From Klebsiella pneumoniae (GTDB lineage Bacteria; Myxococcota_A; UBA796; SXON01), in the NCBI GenBank assembly GCA_945867435.1, contig CAMBIK010000009.1, positions 1 through 38,955 on the forward strand: DNA of 38,955 nucleotides, in the 5' to 3' direction. A program made the position numbers and the translations under genes. Of this stretch, positions 1 through 8,529 are shown piece after piece. The notes below the pieces were generated by a model. The model searched no databases. It worked only from the letters and a program-made list of their open reading frames with translations, and was not told the DNA's origin. How positions within the stretch are numbered: the stretch's first letter is position 1; every line of letters begins with the position of its first letter.

Positions 1-1400
1 GTCCTCATCCTCAACAGCGTGCCGACGCTGTCGTCCGTTACCGTTTCGCCGGCCACCGCATACACCGACAGCACGCTGACCGCGGTGCCCGCGGGTTGGG
101 CAGACGCCGACGGGGATGCCGTGGACTACCGCTACCAGTGGTGGGTCAACGGCGGAGCCGTGTCCGGGGCCACGGAAGTCACCCTGACCGGGTCGAACTT
201 CGTGAAGGGAAATTCGGTCTACGTCGTGGTCACCCCGTGGGATGGCGAGGATCTGGGCAGCTCTGTGACCAGCGCGACCCGCATGATCACGAACAGCGCG
301 CCGAGCACGCCCGTTGTCGCGGTCACCCCGGCCACGCCGGAGCGTGAGGACGACCTCACTTGCACCGCCTCCAGCACCGATGCGGACGGCGACTCGATGG
401 TGGCTACCTACAGTTGGACCGTGAACGGGGCCGCTAGCGCCGTCGCGACCAGTACCGTGGCGGAGGCCGACACCGAAAACGGCGATACCTGGGCCTGCAT
501 CGTCACGGTTTCGGATGGAACGGACACCAGCGCTGCCGGTACGGCTTCCGTCGTGGTTGCCGACTACCTCAACGTGCGGCCCACGGCGCCTGTCGTTCAC
601 ATCACGCCCGACCCGCCCACCACGACCGATCCGCTTGCGGTGGTGATGGATTCCGTAAGCTACGACCTCGATGGGGACACGATCTCCTACGGCTACCGCT
701 GGTATCGGAACGGCGTGTATTCGGGCGATACGACCAACCCGCTGGCCGCATCGGCTACCACCCGCGGTGAGGTGTGGACTGTCGAAGTCACTCCGAATGA
801 CGGCTACGGGGATGGCACGGCGGGCAGCGACAGCGTGACCGTAGGCAATTCCCTTCCCTCGATCACGTCTGCGGCGATCACTCCGACCACTGCCTACACC
901 AGCGATACCCTCACCGCGACGGCCTCTGGCTTCGCGGACTCCGATGGCGATTCGGCCAGCTACCGCTACCAGTGGTTGGTGAACGGGTCGCGAGTGTCGG
1001 GAGCGACGAACTCCACGTTGTCGGGAAGCACCTTTGGTAGGGGGGACATCATCGGCGTGGAGATCACGCCTTGGGATGGCTACGACGTGGGAACCGCCGT
1101 GGCATCGAGCACCATGACCATCCTCAATACCACGCCGACAACGCCGGGTGTAGACCTCACGCCGGTCTACCCCGAGACCACCGACACCCTCACCTGCGCC
1201 GTGTCTAGCGCAAGCACCGACGCCGATGGGGACAGCATCACCTACACCTACTCTTGGACCGTGAACGGCTCCGCAACCGGGCTCAGCAGCACTACGGTCG
1301 CTTCTTCGTACACCACCAACGGAGAGATCTGGGCCTGTTCGGTCACGGCTTCGGACGGCACCGCCACCAGCAGCGCCGGTTCCGACAGCGCGGTCGTTAG
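1..1400 (+). repeat. In-frame domain super-repeat, 834-bp period
   Basis: The segment coding YRYQW-x-VNG occurs at 127 and again at 961, exactly 834 bases (278 codons) apart with very similar DNA. The flanking domains repeat in the same order, so domains 1 and 2 correspond to 4 and 5, while domain 3 is a distinct type. This points to duplication of a three-domain block, with the third copy incomplete or replaced by the different sixth domain. Confidence 0.7.
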
Positions 1401-2181
1401 CGACTACACCGCTCCGAGTGCCCCGGTGCTCACCTCGCCCGCGCCGTACCGCGATGCGACCTCGGTCTCGATCCTCGGGACAGGGGAGGCCCTCTCCACC
1501 ATCACGCTCTACGTCTCCTCCTCCGCGGGGTTGACCTCCTCCACGACCACGTCGTCGGCTGCGGCCACCTTCGGCTTCACCCCCAGCCTCTCGTCCGGGA
1601 TCACCTACTCGTTCTACGCGACCGCCACCGACAGCTACGGCAACACCAGTTCCGTGTCGAATGTCGTCACGACGGAAACGTGCGATCCGGTCGATGAGTA
1701 TGAGGATTCCTCCTCCTACGGCGATAGCTGCGGCGACCCCATTGTTGATTGGTCCACGCTGGCCGACAGCGGGAGCACCACGCTTAGCATCACGGGGAAC
1801 ATCCTCGATTCCAGCGACAGCGACTGGTACTATGTGGCCGCTTCGGACGCCGCGACTTCGGGCATCAACTACTACCGGATGCACGTGGTGATGGCTGCCG
1901 GCAGCTCGGAGTATGCGTTCGCCGTGTACAAGGACAGCTGCTCGTCCAGCGCCCTGGAATGTACGGTCAGCGCCACGAGCGGGTACACCGAATATCAGGA
2001 CTTCGCCCAGGATGTCGGCGATGGATCTCACGGGGTGCCTAGCGAGACCCGCGCCTGCGGCACTGCGGTCGGGAACACCTGCGATGACCTGAGCGGGGAC
2101 TACTACATTCAGGTGTACCGTACGTCTGCCGCCTATTCCTGTCAGGAGTACGAACTCACGGTCACCAACGGGGCCTGGTAG
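1..2181 (+). CDS. Ig/PKD-like repeat surface protein, 5' truncated
   Basis: The reading frame is open from base 1, so the N-terminus lies outside the window; 726 residues are visible. Five Ig/PKD-like domains of about 90-95 residues follow each other, each with a DxDGD-type acidic loop and a YxYxW or YSWTVNG strand. A sixth Ig-like domain (about residues 465-550) has a different type of sequence. The C-terminal 165 residues begin with a Cys and an acidic Ser/Tyr stretch and contain a DSDWYYV motif, like bacterial pre-peptidase C-terminal (PPC) beta domains. Domains 1-2 match domains 4-5 closely, so the array looks like a duplicated three-domain block. Composition (Thr/Ser/Asp-rich, almost no Lys) fits an extracellular or cell-surface protein; no enzyme motif is visible. 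It converges on the next gene with only 7 bases between stops. Confidence 0.85.
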   Translation, partial: VLILNSVPTLSSVTVSPATAYTDSTLTAVPAGWADADGDAVDYRYQWWVNGGAVSGATEVTLTGSNFVKGNSVYVVVTPWDGEDLGSSVTSATRMITNSAPSTPVVAVTPATPEREDDLTCTASSTDADGDSMVATYSWTVNGAASAVATSTVAEADTENGDTWACIVTVSDGTDTSAAGTASVVVADYLNVRPTAPVVHITPDPPTTTDPLAVVMDSVSYDLDGDTISYGYRWYRNGVYSGDTTNPLAASATTRGEVWTVEVTPNDGYGDGTAGSDSVTVGNSLPSITSAAITPTTAYTSDTLTATASGFADSDGDSASYRYQWLVNGSRVSGATNSTLSGSTFGRGDIIGVEITPWDGYDVGTAVASSTMTILNTTPTTPGVDLTPVYPETTDTLTCAVSSASTDADGDSITYTYSWTVNGSATGLSSTTVASSYTTNGEIWACSVTASDGTATSSAGSDSAVVSDYTAPSAPVLTSPAPYRDATSVSILGTGEALSTITLYVSSSAGLTSSTTTSSAAATFGFTPSLSSGITYSFYATATDSYGNTSSVSNVVTTETCDPVDEYEDSSSYGDSCGDPIVDWSTLADSGSTTLSITGNILDSSDSDWYYVAASDAATSGINYYRMHVVMAAGSSEYAFAVYKDSCSSSALECTVSATSGYTEYQDFAQDVGDGSHGVPSETRACGTAVGNTCDDLSGDYYIQVYRTSAAYSCQEYELTVTNGAW

Positions 2182-2192
2182 GCTCGGCCTAC
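2178..2192. terminator. Hairpin formed by the two convergent stop codons
   Basis: GTAGGC-TCG-GCCTAC is a perfect 6-bp stem with a 3-base loop. The TAG of the plus-strand gene (2179-2181) and the TAG of the minus-strand gene (2189-2191) pair with each other. There is no T-run, so intrinsic termination is uncertain; it may only act as a transcript-end barrier. Confidence 0.35.
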
Positions 2193-4768
2193 TGGGCGTC
2201 GAGCTCGGCCCGCAGTTCGTCCTGCCAGTCGGTGAAGAGGCGGGCGATATCCATGCGCCCCGGCTCCCTTGCGAGCGCCGCCTTCAGCGCGATGAGCGCA
2301 CGGGGGAGCTGATCCTTCTCGCGGTACGCGAAGCCCAACTCGACGAGCCCATCGGCGTCGGGCACTGCAAATTCCGGGATCCCCTGCGCCCTCCGGAGCT
2401 CCATGAAGTTCCCTGTGGAGGTTTCGCGGTGCAGGTTGTGGGGCGCGGAGAACTCGACGAGCAGGTTGTCGTCGGTGTTGAACGGCACCTCGGTTACCAC
2501 GTGCGTGAAGTCGTCTTCATCGGTGGCGGAGAAGGCCAGCATCTGGTCTCGGTCGAAGAGCCACTTGGCCAGCAGGCTCGCATCGTCTTTCAGATCGATC
2601 GCGTCGAACTCGGCGGTGAGCGCGGGTGTGCGCGTGCGGAGGGCGTGAATCGCGGCAAGGTCCAGGTTCAACGGGCGGTCGCTGCCAATCATCACCAGGT
2701 CGGCATCTTCAATCGTTGCGAAGGTGTGCGCGTAGGGGAAAACGGTCGCGAAGGTCTTCATGACCGATTTCAGATCCCGGGCGTCCATCCCGTACATCTG
2801 GACCCACTGCGACCATACGCCACCTGGGGCCAAGCGCAGCTTGGCCATCTCAAAGAACTCCAGCGTGAACAGATTGCTGACCCCCGTAAGCCAGGGGTTG
2901 CTGGGTTCGCACACGATGATGTCGTAGGTTCCCGGCGGGGTGAGCAGGAGCTGGTTGCGGCCGTCGTTCGCGATCAGTCGCACGCGCGGGTCGTACAGCG
3001 CATTGTGGTTCACATGGCGGAAGAACTCCGTGGCCTCTCGAATGCTGGGCTCGATCTCCACCACGTCTAGCCGCTCCACCTCCGGGTGCAGCGTGGCTGC
3101 TCCGAGCGTGATCCCGCTGGCGAGGCCGATGACGACCACATTCTTGGCCTCGTCCTTCGTAAACAGGAACGGGAGGTGAGCCACGAGGAGCTGGGTGGGC
3201 ATGTCCGTGGTGCTGGAGGCCTCGATCTTCCCGTTGTTGGCCAGCCACACGTTTCCGGTTTGCTTGTTCTCCGCGACCGTGACCACGCTGGACAGCCCTT
3301 CCGAGTAATACTTCAGTTCATACCTATCGATCATCTGCTTAACGATGTCTTCCTGGGTGGCGTCTTCGTCGAGGTTGTCGACGTATTTGTAGATGCCCGT
3401 CGTCATCAGCATCGGGTCCCAGCGGGGTGCCGCGAAAACGGCGACCGTGGCCGCTCCCGCCAGCGCCAACGCCCGTACGCGACGCCCACGCGCCACTTGG
3501 GCAGTCGCGATCCACGCTCCCATCAGGTTCAGGACGATGCACAAGAGCACGGTTCCGCGAACGTGGAGCAGCGGCAGCAGCACGAAGCCAGCCAAAAACG
3601 CTCCAAACAGCGAGCCCAGCGTGTTCGCAGCGTAGATCCGCCCCACCGCCCGACTCAAGTCCGCACCTCGCGCAGCGCGCACGAGCAGCGGAAAGGTGGC
3701 CCCCATGAAGAAGGCGGGGGGCGCCATGACCGCCATGGCAAGCAGGCACTTCGCGGGCCACAGCAGGTCGTCCGCCATCGGCTTGATCGCGAAGTACACC
3801 TTCACAAAGGTGAGCGGCAGCCACTGCCATCCCCACATCGCCGCCCAGGTGAGCGCTGCGACCGCCACCTGGGCAACGCCCAGCCCAAGGAACAGCTTCC
3901 CTTGGCGCGCCAGCCGGTCCGCGATGGGGCCGGCGACTTCCCCCCCGCTGGCGATCCCAACGAGGAACGCCAGGAGCATCACCGTGAACGCGTAGGTGCT
4001 CGCGCCGAGGATCAGCGCCATAAGGCGGAACCAGGCCACCTCCAGGGCGAGCGCGGAGAACCCGGCCACCAGGGCGAGCAGCAGCCAGCGCCGGTCGTCG
4101 CCGGGCTCGGCGGGCACCGGGGGGGGCGAGGGGAGGCCGAGCGCCTCGGCTTCGGCCGCTTTGCGCCGTCGCAGCGTGTCGATGCGCCACGCCGCGACAG
4201 CGAGGACGCCGTTGGTGCCAGCCGCGAGCAAGGTCGTGCTGTGCACGCCGAGGTCGGGCAGGAGGATGAAGCCAGCGAACCAGGTGCCGAAAACGGCGCC
4301 GGCCGTGTTGATGGCGTACAGCCTGCCGGTCGTGGCCCCCCCGGTCTGGTCTCGTGGCAGTCGCACCAGCAGCGGGAGTGTGGCCCCCATGCACGCCGTC
4401 GGCACCAGCAAGACCACCCCCAGCACCGCGAACTGGAACGTGCCGAAGGCCACCACCCCCGGCTCGAAGGTGCGCCAGAACCACAGGTAGAGCGGCTCCA
4501 CACCGTGCAAGAGGAAGGGAAACAGCAATGCAAACACGCCAATCACGCCTTCGAGCACGGCGTAGACCCGCAGAGGATTGGCCACCTTGGGGGCGAAACG
4601 CGCGCCGAGGGCACCGCCCAGCGCGAGGCCCGTCATGAATGCGGCGAGCACGGTTGCGATGGCGAACTGGCTCGTTCCGAAGATTCGATGGAGCTCTCGG
4701 CTCCAAATCGTCTCGTACACCAATCCGGCGGCACCGGAGACGAAGAACAAGAGGGCGAGGGGGGACAT
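2189..4768 (-). CDS. MFS-like membrane protein fused to spermidine-synthase-like domain
   Basis: An 859-residue fusion protein. Residues 1 to about 430 hold two blocks of hydrophobic helices with repeated GLALGG/GATLPLLVR and GATFPLLVR motifs, typical of fused MFS/spermidine synthase proteins. Residues about 470-690 form a SAM-binding Rossmann domain: VVVIGLASGITLG, VEIEPSI, NDGRNQLL, then CEPSNPWLTGVSNLFT. In true spermidine synthases the last motif carries a catalytic Asp in a DSSDP context; here it reads CEPSNP, so aminopropyl transfer cannot be assumed. The C-terminal 60 residues look TPR-like. It is the last gene of a minus-strand run, 20 bases after the PKD lipoprotein. The actual substrate is unknown. 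The start ATG is the first in frame and begins directly with a hydrophobic helix. Confidence 0.85.
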   Translation of the reverse strand: MSPLALLFFVSGAAGLVYETIWSRELHRIFGTSQFAIATVLAAFMTGLALGGALGARFAPKVANPLRVYAVLEGVIGVFALLFPFLLHGVEPLYLWFWRTFEPGVVAFGTFQFAVLGVVLLVPTACMGATLPLLVRLPRDQTGGATTGRLYAINTAGAVFGTWFAGFILLPDLGVHSTTLLAAGTNGVLAVAAWRIDTLRRRKAAEAEALGLPSPPPVPAEPGDDRRWLLLALVAGFSALALEVAWFRLMALILGASTYAFTVMLLAFLVGIASGGEVAGPIADRLARQGKLFLGLGVAQVAVAALTWAAMWGWQWLPLTFVKVYFAIKPMADDLLWPAKCLLAMAVMAPPAFFMGATFPLLVRAARGADLSRAVGRIYAANTLGSLFGAFLAGFVLLPLLHVRGTVLLCIVLNLMGAWIATAQVARGRRVRALALAGAATVAVFAAPRWDPMLMTTGIYKYVDNLDEDATQEDIVKQMIDRYELKYYSEGLSSVVTVAENKQTGNVWLANNGKIEASSTTDMPTQLLVAHLPFLFTKDEAKNVVVIGLASGITLGAATLHPEVERLDVVEIEPSIREATEFFRHVNHNALYDPRVRLIANDGRNQLLLTPPGTYDIIVCEPSNPWLTGVSNLFTLEFFEMAKLRLAPGGVWSQWVQMYGMDARDLKSVMKTFATVFPYAHTFATIEDADLVMIGSDRPLNLDLAAIHALRTRTPALTAEFDAIDLKDDASLLAKWLFDRDQMLAFSATDEDDFTHVVTEVPFNTDDNLLVEFSAPHNLHRETSTGNFMELRRAQGIPEFAVPDADGLVELGFAYREKDQLPRALIALKAALAREPGRMDIARLFTDWQDELRAELDAQ

Positions 4769-4788
4769 GGCGGCGCGGTCTTAGCCGT

Positions 4789-5616
4789 TCACCCCCGCGA
4801 GCGCCTGCTCCGGCCGATCTGCGTGCCAGCCAGCGCCAGAACGATGGCGAGGCCGAGGGAGGGGGAGGTGCTTGCAGACTGACACAAGCAGCTCGACGAA
4901 CTGCCGCCGCCGCCGCCGGAACCCTGGGCGACGACGCGCACTCGATCGGGACCGCTCGCCTGGGTGCCATCCGAGACCACTAGTGTGGCTTCGTAGGTGC
5001 CGGCGGCATCGGCCACGAACGTGGGTCGGGCCGAGGTGGACGAGCTGAGCGTGGCCGCGGAGGTCGCGGGGCGGGTGGCCAGGGTCCAGGCGTACTGGAG
5101 GGGGTCGCCGTCGGGGTCGGAAGACCCGCTGCCGTCAAGCGCGACAGTGGCCCCGAACGCGACCGTTTGGTCGGCGCCTGCAGCCGCCACCGGCGAACCG
5201 TTGTTCTCGGTGACGGTGAGCGTGATCACGTCTGCTTCGCTTTCGAGCACGCCATCGCTGACCACCAGCGCGATGTCCCAGGCCCCTGACACGTCGGGCA
5301 CGAGCTGCGCGACCTCCTGCGTCGCGCCGGAGAGCTTCACGCTGCTGCTGGTGGGCGCGGCATCGATGGACCAAGCGAAGTCAAGCCCGTCCCCATCCGG
5401 GTCATAGCTGCCGGCCCCATCAAGGTTGACCACCACCCCGACCAACCCGATGAGGTTGCCGCCCGCATCGGCGTACGGTTCGCTGTTGCCATCCGTCGCG
5501 GTGTCGAGCGGTGCGGCCGTATCGACGCCTTCGTTAGGGTCGTGGCCTACTTCGTCGGCGCGCTGGCCTTTGGGTACGGACTGGAGGCCGATGCATGCCA
5601 GCAACAAAAAGGTCAC
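4789..5616 (-). CDS. PKD-domain lipoprotein with MYXO-CTERM-like tail
   Basis: The GTG start at 5616 is the only usable one, because an in-frame TGA lies two codons upstream. The N-terminus reads MTFLLLAC, a very short lipoprotein signal with a lipobox Cys at residue 8 and no basic residue. Two PKD-like domains follow (about residues 48-135 and 140-230), each with a GSxDPDGD loop. A Gly/Ser linker, a CLC motif, a hydrophobic helix (about 250-265) and an Arg-rich end resemble the MYXO-CTERM sorting tail of myxobacterial surface proteins. Carrying both an N-terminal lipobox and a C-terminal sorting tail is unusual. It lies 9 bases after gph and 20 before the MFS/SpeE-like gene. A cell-surface role is inferred; no catalytic residues are seen. 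Confidence 0.75.
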   Translation of the reverse strand: MTFLLLACIGLQSVPKGQRADEVGHDPNEGVDTAAPLDTATDGNSEPYADAGGNLIGLVGVVVNLDGAGSYDPDGDGLDFAWSIDAAPTSSSVKLSGATQEVAQLVPDVSGAWDIALVVSDGVLESEADVITLTVTENNGSPVAAAGADQTVAFGATVALDGSGSSDPDGDPLQYAWTLATRPATSAATLSSSTSARPTFVADAAGTYEATLVVSDGTQASGPDRVRVVAQGSGGGGGSSSSCLCQSASTSPSLGLAIVLALAGTQIGRSRRSRG

Positions 5617-5625
5617 GACTCAACG

Positions 5626-6258
5626 TTAGCGGCCCACGCTGTACCCTGCCAGCGCTTCCGCCAACTCCGCCGAGTCGGCCACCCTCACGTCGGCCCCGTC
5701 CGGGTTTCCGATCCCCCAGTTGACGCCGATCACCCGCAACCCGGCCGCATGCCCGCCGTGAACGTCGTGTGGGCCATCGCCGACCATGACGGCCTCGGAA
5801 ATCCCGAGCTGCGCCATCGCGAGGCGCAGAGGGGCCGGGTCCGGCTTGCGCACGGGGAGCGTGTCGCCTCCGATCACGACGATCAGCCGTTCAGCGAACC
5901 CCAGCGCAGCGAGCAGGTCGCGGGAGATGGACTCAGGCTTGTTGGTGACCACCGCTTGCGGCGCGGTCAGACTGTGAACCAGGTCGAGCAGGCCCGGGTA
6001 GGCACGCGACCGCCGGCAGGGAAAGGCCTGGTAGCGTGCGAGGAACCACGAGACATGGGCCGGGTCCGGGTGGCCACCCGCGGCGCGAACGCAGCCGTCG
6101 ATGAGCGACCGGGCACCATCACCGACAAAGCCGCGCACGCGGGTCTCGCCCAGCGGCGGGAGTCCGACGTGGTCCAAAAGCTCGTCGACCACCAGCGCGA
6201 TGTCCGCCGCGCTGTCGACCAGGGTCCCGTCCAGGTCCCAGAGCACGCCAACAGTCAT
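5626..6258 (-). CDS. gph: Phosphoglycolate phosphatase-like HAD hydrolase
   Basis: A 210-residue HAD-superfamily phosphatase. Motif I is LWDLDGTLVDS near the N-terminus (nucleophile Asp8, Asp10), motif II is VVTNKPES, and motif III/IV is RKPDP followed by MVGDGPHDV. The helical cap between motifs I and II is of the Gph/PGMB type. The expected reaction is hydrolysis of 2-phosphoglycolate, formed for example during repair of oxidative DNA damage, but related HAD enzymes act on other small phosphate esters, so the substrate is not certain. The ATG overlaps the stop of the upstream DUF1460 gene as ATGA (6255-6258), so the two are probably translationally coupled. The same frame stays open upstream, but that extension only shadows the amidase-like gene. 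Confidence 0.85.
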   Translation of the reverse strand: MTVGVLWDLDGTLVDSAADIALVVDELLDHVGLPPLGETRVRGFVGDGARSLIDGCVRAAGGHPDPAHVSWFLARYQAFPCRRSRAYPGLLDLVHSLTAPQAVVTNKPESISRDLLAALGFAERLIVVIGGDTLPVRKPDPAPLRLAMAQLGISEAVMVGDGPHDVHGGHAAGLRVIGVNWGIGNPDGADVRVADSAELAEALAGYSVGR

Positions 6259-7172
6259 TGTGGGTCCAGTTTTGGCGCAAAGCACGGCGGGGATCCTGTG
6301 GCATCTGCAAATCGCTCGTGCGGGACCGGGTCCGGCAGGGTGGCGGCCAGGGTGGGCCCCTGTTCGGCCGGCATCAACACGCTCACGCCGAGCGCGGGCC
6401 AGTTCACATAGGTCCGGAGGTGGGTCAGATACCAGAGGAGCTTGTCGTCGCGCACCTTCCCTCGGCCCATCTTGGTGGCGTGTCGCATCATCGGCTCGGT
6501 GGCTCCTGGAACCACGAGCGACACATGGGTGGTGACCACGGGCGACCAGGGACGCTCGACTCGGAGGGTCAGCACGATGGCCCCCGGCGGGATGCGTGGG
6601 GCGGCGGCAACCGCCTCCGCAAGGTCGAGGTACCGCAAGGTCCACGGCCCGACCGGCAGGCGATGCGAGGGAAGCAGGTTGAAGATCCGACGGCGCGCCC
6701 CCCAGGCGTCCCAGACTTCGGGGGTTACGTTGCGGGTAAGGGTGCGGGCGTGCCCGATGCGGTCTGTGATGTCGTCCACCAACCCCGAGGCGATCGCACG
6801 GGGAACCCACTCTGCTTCCATGAAGTGGTTGCGGCTCTGGTAGGTGGGAATTCCTGAATACCGGAAGGCGTCGCGGATGGCGGGGGCGTGGAGGGGGTCG
6901 CCGGCCAGCACCATGCCGAGGGCCTCTTCGACGAAGGTGAGGCAGTCGAACCGGTCGTACCGGGCAGGGGGGTCCGGGTCCTCTCCCTCTCCCTCCCCGG
7001 CCGTGTCGGTGGCGTAGGGGCGGCCGAGAAAAGCACGGGTCGCAGCGTCGATCCGCTCGCCGATGGGTCGGTGGGCAACCGCCCGTAACGCCGCGACGGT
7101 TCCCGCAGGCACGGTCCATTGCGGGGAGGCCGGCGGTTCGACGGCGAGTGCGGCCTGAAGGATAAGAAACAT
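6255..7172 (-). CDS. DUF1460 family amidase-like protein
   Basis: 305 residues. A short hydrophobic N-terminus (MFLILQAALA) looks like a signal peptide. The body matches the DUF1460 / N-acetylmuramoyl-L-alanine amidase-like family: YDRFDCLTFVE with the probable nucleophile Cys77, SRNHFMEAEWVP at 113-124, VVTTHVSLVV with a probable catalytic His216, and a final MRHATKMG block. Family structures are NlpC/P60-like cysteine hydrolases, so peptidoglycan or cell-wall peptide cleavage in the periplasm is likely; the natural substrate is not established. A Shine-Dalgarno GAGG lies just before the ATG. Only 11 bases separate it from the DUF4388 gene upstream, and it overlaps gph by 4 bases. Confidence 0.8.
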   Translation of the reverse strand: MFLILQAALAVEPPASPQWTVPAGTVAALRAVAHRPIGERIDAATRAFLGRPYATDTAGEGEGEDPDPPARYDRFDCLTFVEEALGMVLAGDPLHAPAIRDAFRYSGIPTYQSRNHFMEAEWVPRAIASGLVDDITDRIGHARTLTRNVTPEVWDAWGARRRIFNLLPSHRLPVGPWTLRYLDLAEAVAAAPRIPPGAIVLTLRVERPWSPVVTTHVSLVVPGATEPMMRHATKMGRGKVRDDKLLWYLTHLRTYVNWPALGVSVLMPAEQGPTLAATLPDPVPHERFADATGSPPCFAPKLDPQ

Positions 7173-7183
7173 GACCTCGGCCG

Positions 7184-8470
7184 CTACATCCCGAGTCGCT
7201 GTTGGTAGCCGACGATGTGCTCCAGGAAGGCGTCGAGCTGCACGTCGTTCAGCTCTTCGCTTGCCACCGACAGGGACCGTTCAATCACGTCCTGGAGCCC
7301 ACGGTTCAGCAGCCGGCGGTGCTCGCTGGCGGGTCGCTTCCGGAGGTTTTTGAGCACCGTTTCCACTTGAACGCTGCCGCTTCGGTCCGCCTCGACGGAC
7401 TTGAAAAGCGCAGCGAAGGCGCCCGGCGTGGCCTCCAGCAGGAGCTGAACGCGCGACTGCCCTCGGCCCGGCCCGTGCGCCGCATCGAGCGCGGCGACGA
7501 GGGCCGTGAAGACCTCGTTGATCACATCGAGCTTGCGATGAGATTCGTCTTCTCCCATCTTCGGTCCTGCGAAGTTAAGCGACACGGCAGCCGCGAGCTC
7601 CGCGCGCGTGGCGTTCTCCGCATCGCCCATGTCCAGGGGGGTCTCCACCACTCGCGGGGTCGGGGTCGGGACCGCGGGAGGGGGAGTACTCACGACCTCA
7701 ATCCGCTCCAAATCTTCGGCGCCGGCGCTGAACTCTCCGCCTTCACGGTCGCGGTCGTAGTCCTGAAAGGCCGCCATCTCATCTGGCAGTTCGTCCGGAA
7801 CCGGTACCGGGCCCGGAGCGGCCCCCCGCGCGATGAGCCCCCGTGAGGCCAGAAGTTCGGCGACCAGCGCGAGCGTGCGTGTTCCTTCCCACGGGGAACG
7901 CGCGAGCAGCTCCGCCATCGGCATCGGGGCTCGGCAAAGGGCGGTGAGGGTGCGGTGGCGCGAATCGGTCGCGGGGCCGCTGCCTGGGGCCAGCACCAGC
8001 GCCGCTTGGCTGCGGAGCGCAGCGGTGCTCGCGGTGTCCTTGCCCAGCTCATCGACCAGGGCGCGCGAGTCGTGTCCCACCTGGAGGTTGTCCACCAAAA
8101 CCAGATCCAACTCCTCCAACTCGGGATCAGTCGTGAAGTGAAGACACTGAAGCAGGTTTTCGCGAAAGCGCTCAAAGAGGAGCTCAAGTACGGTATCTTC
8201 GGGAACGAGGGCGAACAGCTCTTCCGTGATCGAGCTGCTGGTCGGGTTGCACCTGCGTAAAGCTTCGATTCGGGCATCTTCGACGGCGCCCCGGTTCTGG
8301 AGCAGGCGAAGAAAGTGTTCGCGGTCGTCTGAGGCATGCGCCGCGAGGATGTCGCCGAGCATGAGGTACACGTCGACCCCTCGGCCCGAGGGGAGCCGGG
8401 CGCTGATTCGCCCCGTCCACCCTGCTTCGAGGCGTGCGAGCAGCAGTTGTTTGACGGGGGACGGCGACAT
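7184..8470 (-). CDS. DUF4388 domain protein, unknown function
   Basis: 428 residues, no signal peptide or membrane helix. The N-terminal 55 residues (TGRISARLPSG, DVYLMLGDILAA) match the start of a DUF4388/PATAN-type domain, which in Myxococcota often occurs beside receiver and regulatory modules. Residues about 230-290 form a Pro/acidic linker. The C-terminal 140 residues are predicted helical, with a DGxxG-less charged pattern ending in YQQRLGM. A related architecture occurs in the window at 29723-31627. It lies downstream of an ECF sigma gene (59-base gap) and directly before the amidase-like gene. A cytoplasmic regulatory or scaffolding role is inferred. The short leader lacks a clear Shine-Dalgarno. 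Confidence 0.7.
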   Translation of the reverse strand: MSPSPVKQLLLARLEAGWTGRISARLPSGRGVDVYLMLGDILAAHASDDREHFLRLLQNRGAVEDARIEALRRCNPTSSSITEELFALVPEDTVLELLFERFRENLLQCLHFTTDPELEELDLVLVDNLQVGHDSRALVDELGKDTASTAALRSQAALVLAPGSGPATDSRHRTLTALCRAPMPMAELLARSPWEGTRTLALVAELLASRGLIARGAAPGPVPVPDELPDEMAAFQDYDRDREGGEFSAGAEDLERIEVVSTPPPAVPTPTPRVVETPLDMGDAENATRAELAAAVSLNFAGPKMGEDESHRKLDVINEVFTALVAALDAAHGPGRGQSRVQLLLEATPGAFAALFKSVEADRSGSVQVETVLKNLRKRPASEHRRLLNRGLQDVIERSLSVASEELNDVQLDAFLEHIVGYQQRLGM

Positions 8471-8492
8471 GGACGCGGTCCCAATAGCCTAC

Positions 8493-8515
8493 TTGACCTG
8501 CCTTCCGTCGGTCAA
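8493..8515. repeat. Inverted repeat TTGACC-N11-GGTCAA
   Basis: A perfect 6-bp inverted repeat with an 11-base loop lies in the 59-base gap between the ECF sigma gene and the DUF4388 gene. On the minus strand TTGACC is followed, 18 bases later, by TAGGCT (8486-8491), a possible promoter for the DUF4388 gene. The same repeat could instead be a hairpin ending the sigma transcript, or a binding site for a dimeric regulator. Confidence 0.4.
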
Positions 8516-8529
8516 CCACACCGCAGGCG

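Noticed and set aside
3086..4882. A 598-codon open frame on the plus strand opposite the MFS/SpeE-like gene
   Set aside because: Antisense shadow with Arg/Gly/His-rich low-complexity translation.
6259..7119. Possible N-terminal extension of gph to 7119
   Set aside because: The extension overlaps the well-supported DUF1460 gene and its translation is Arg/His/Pro-rich shadow; the ATGA overlap gives the true start.
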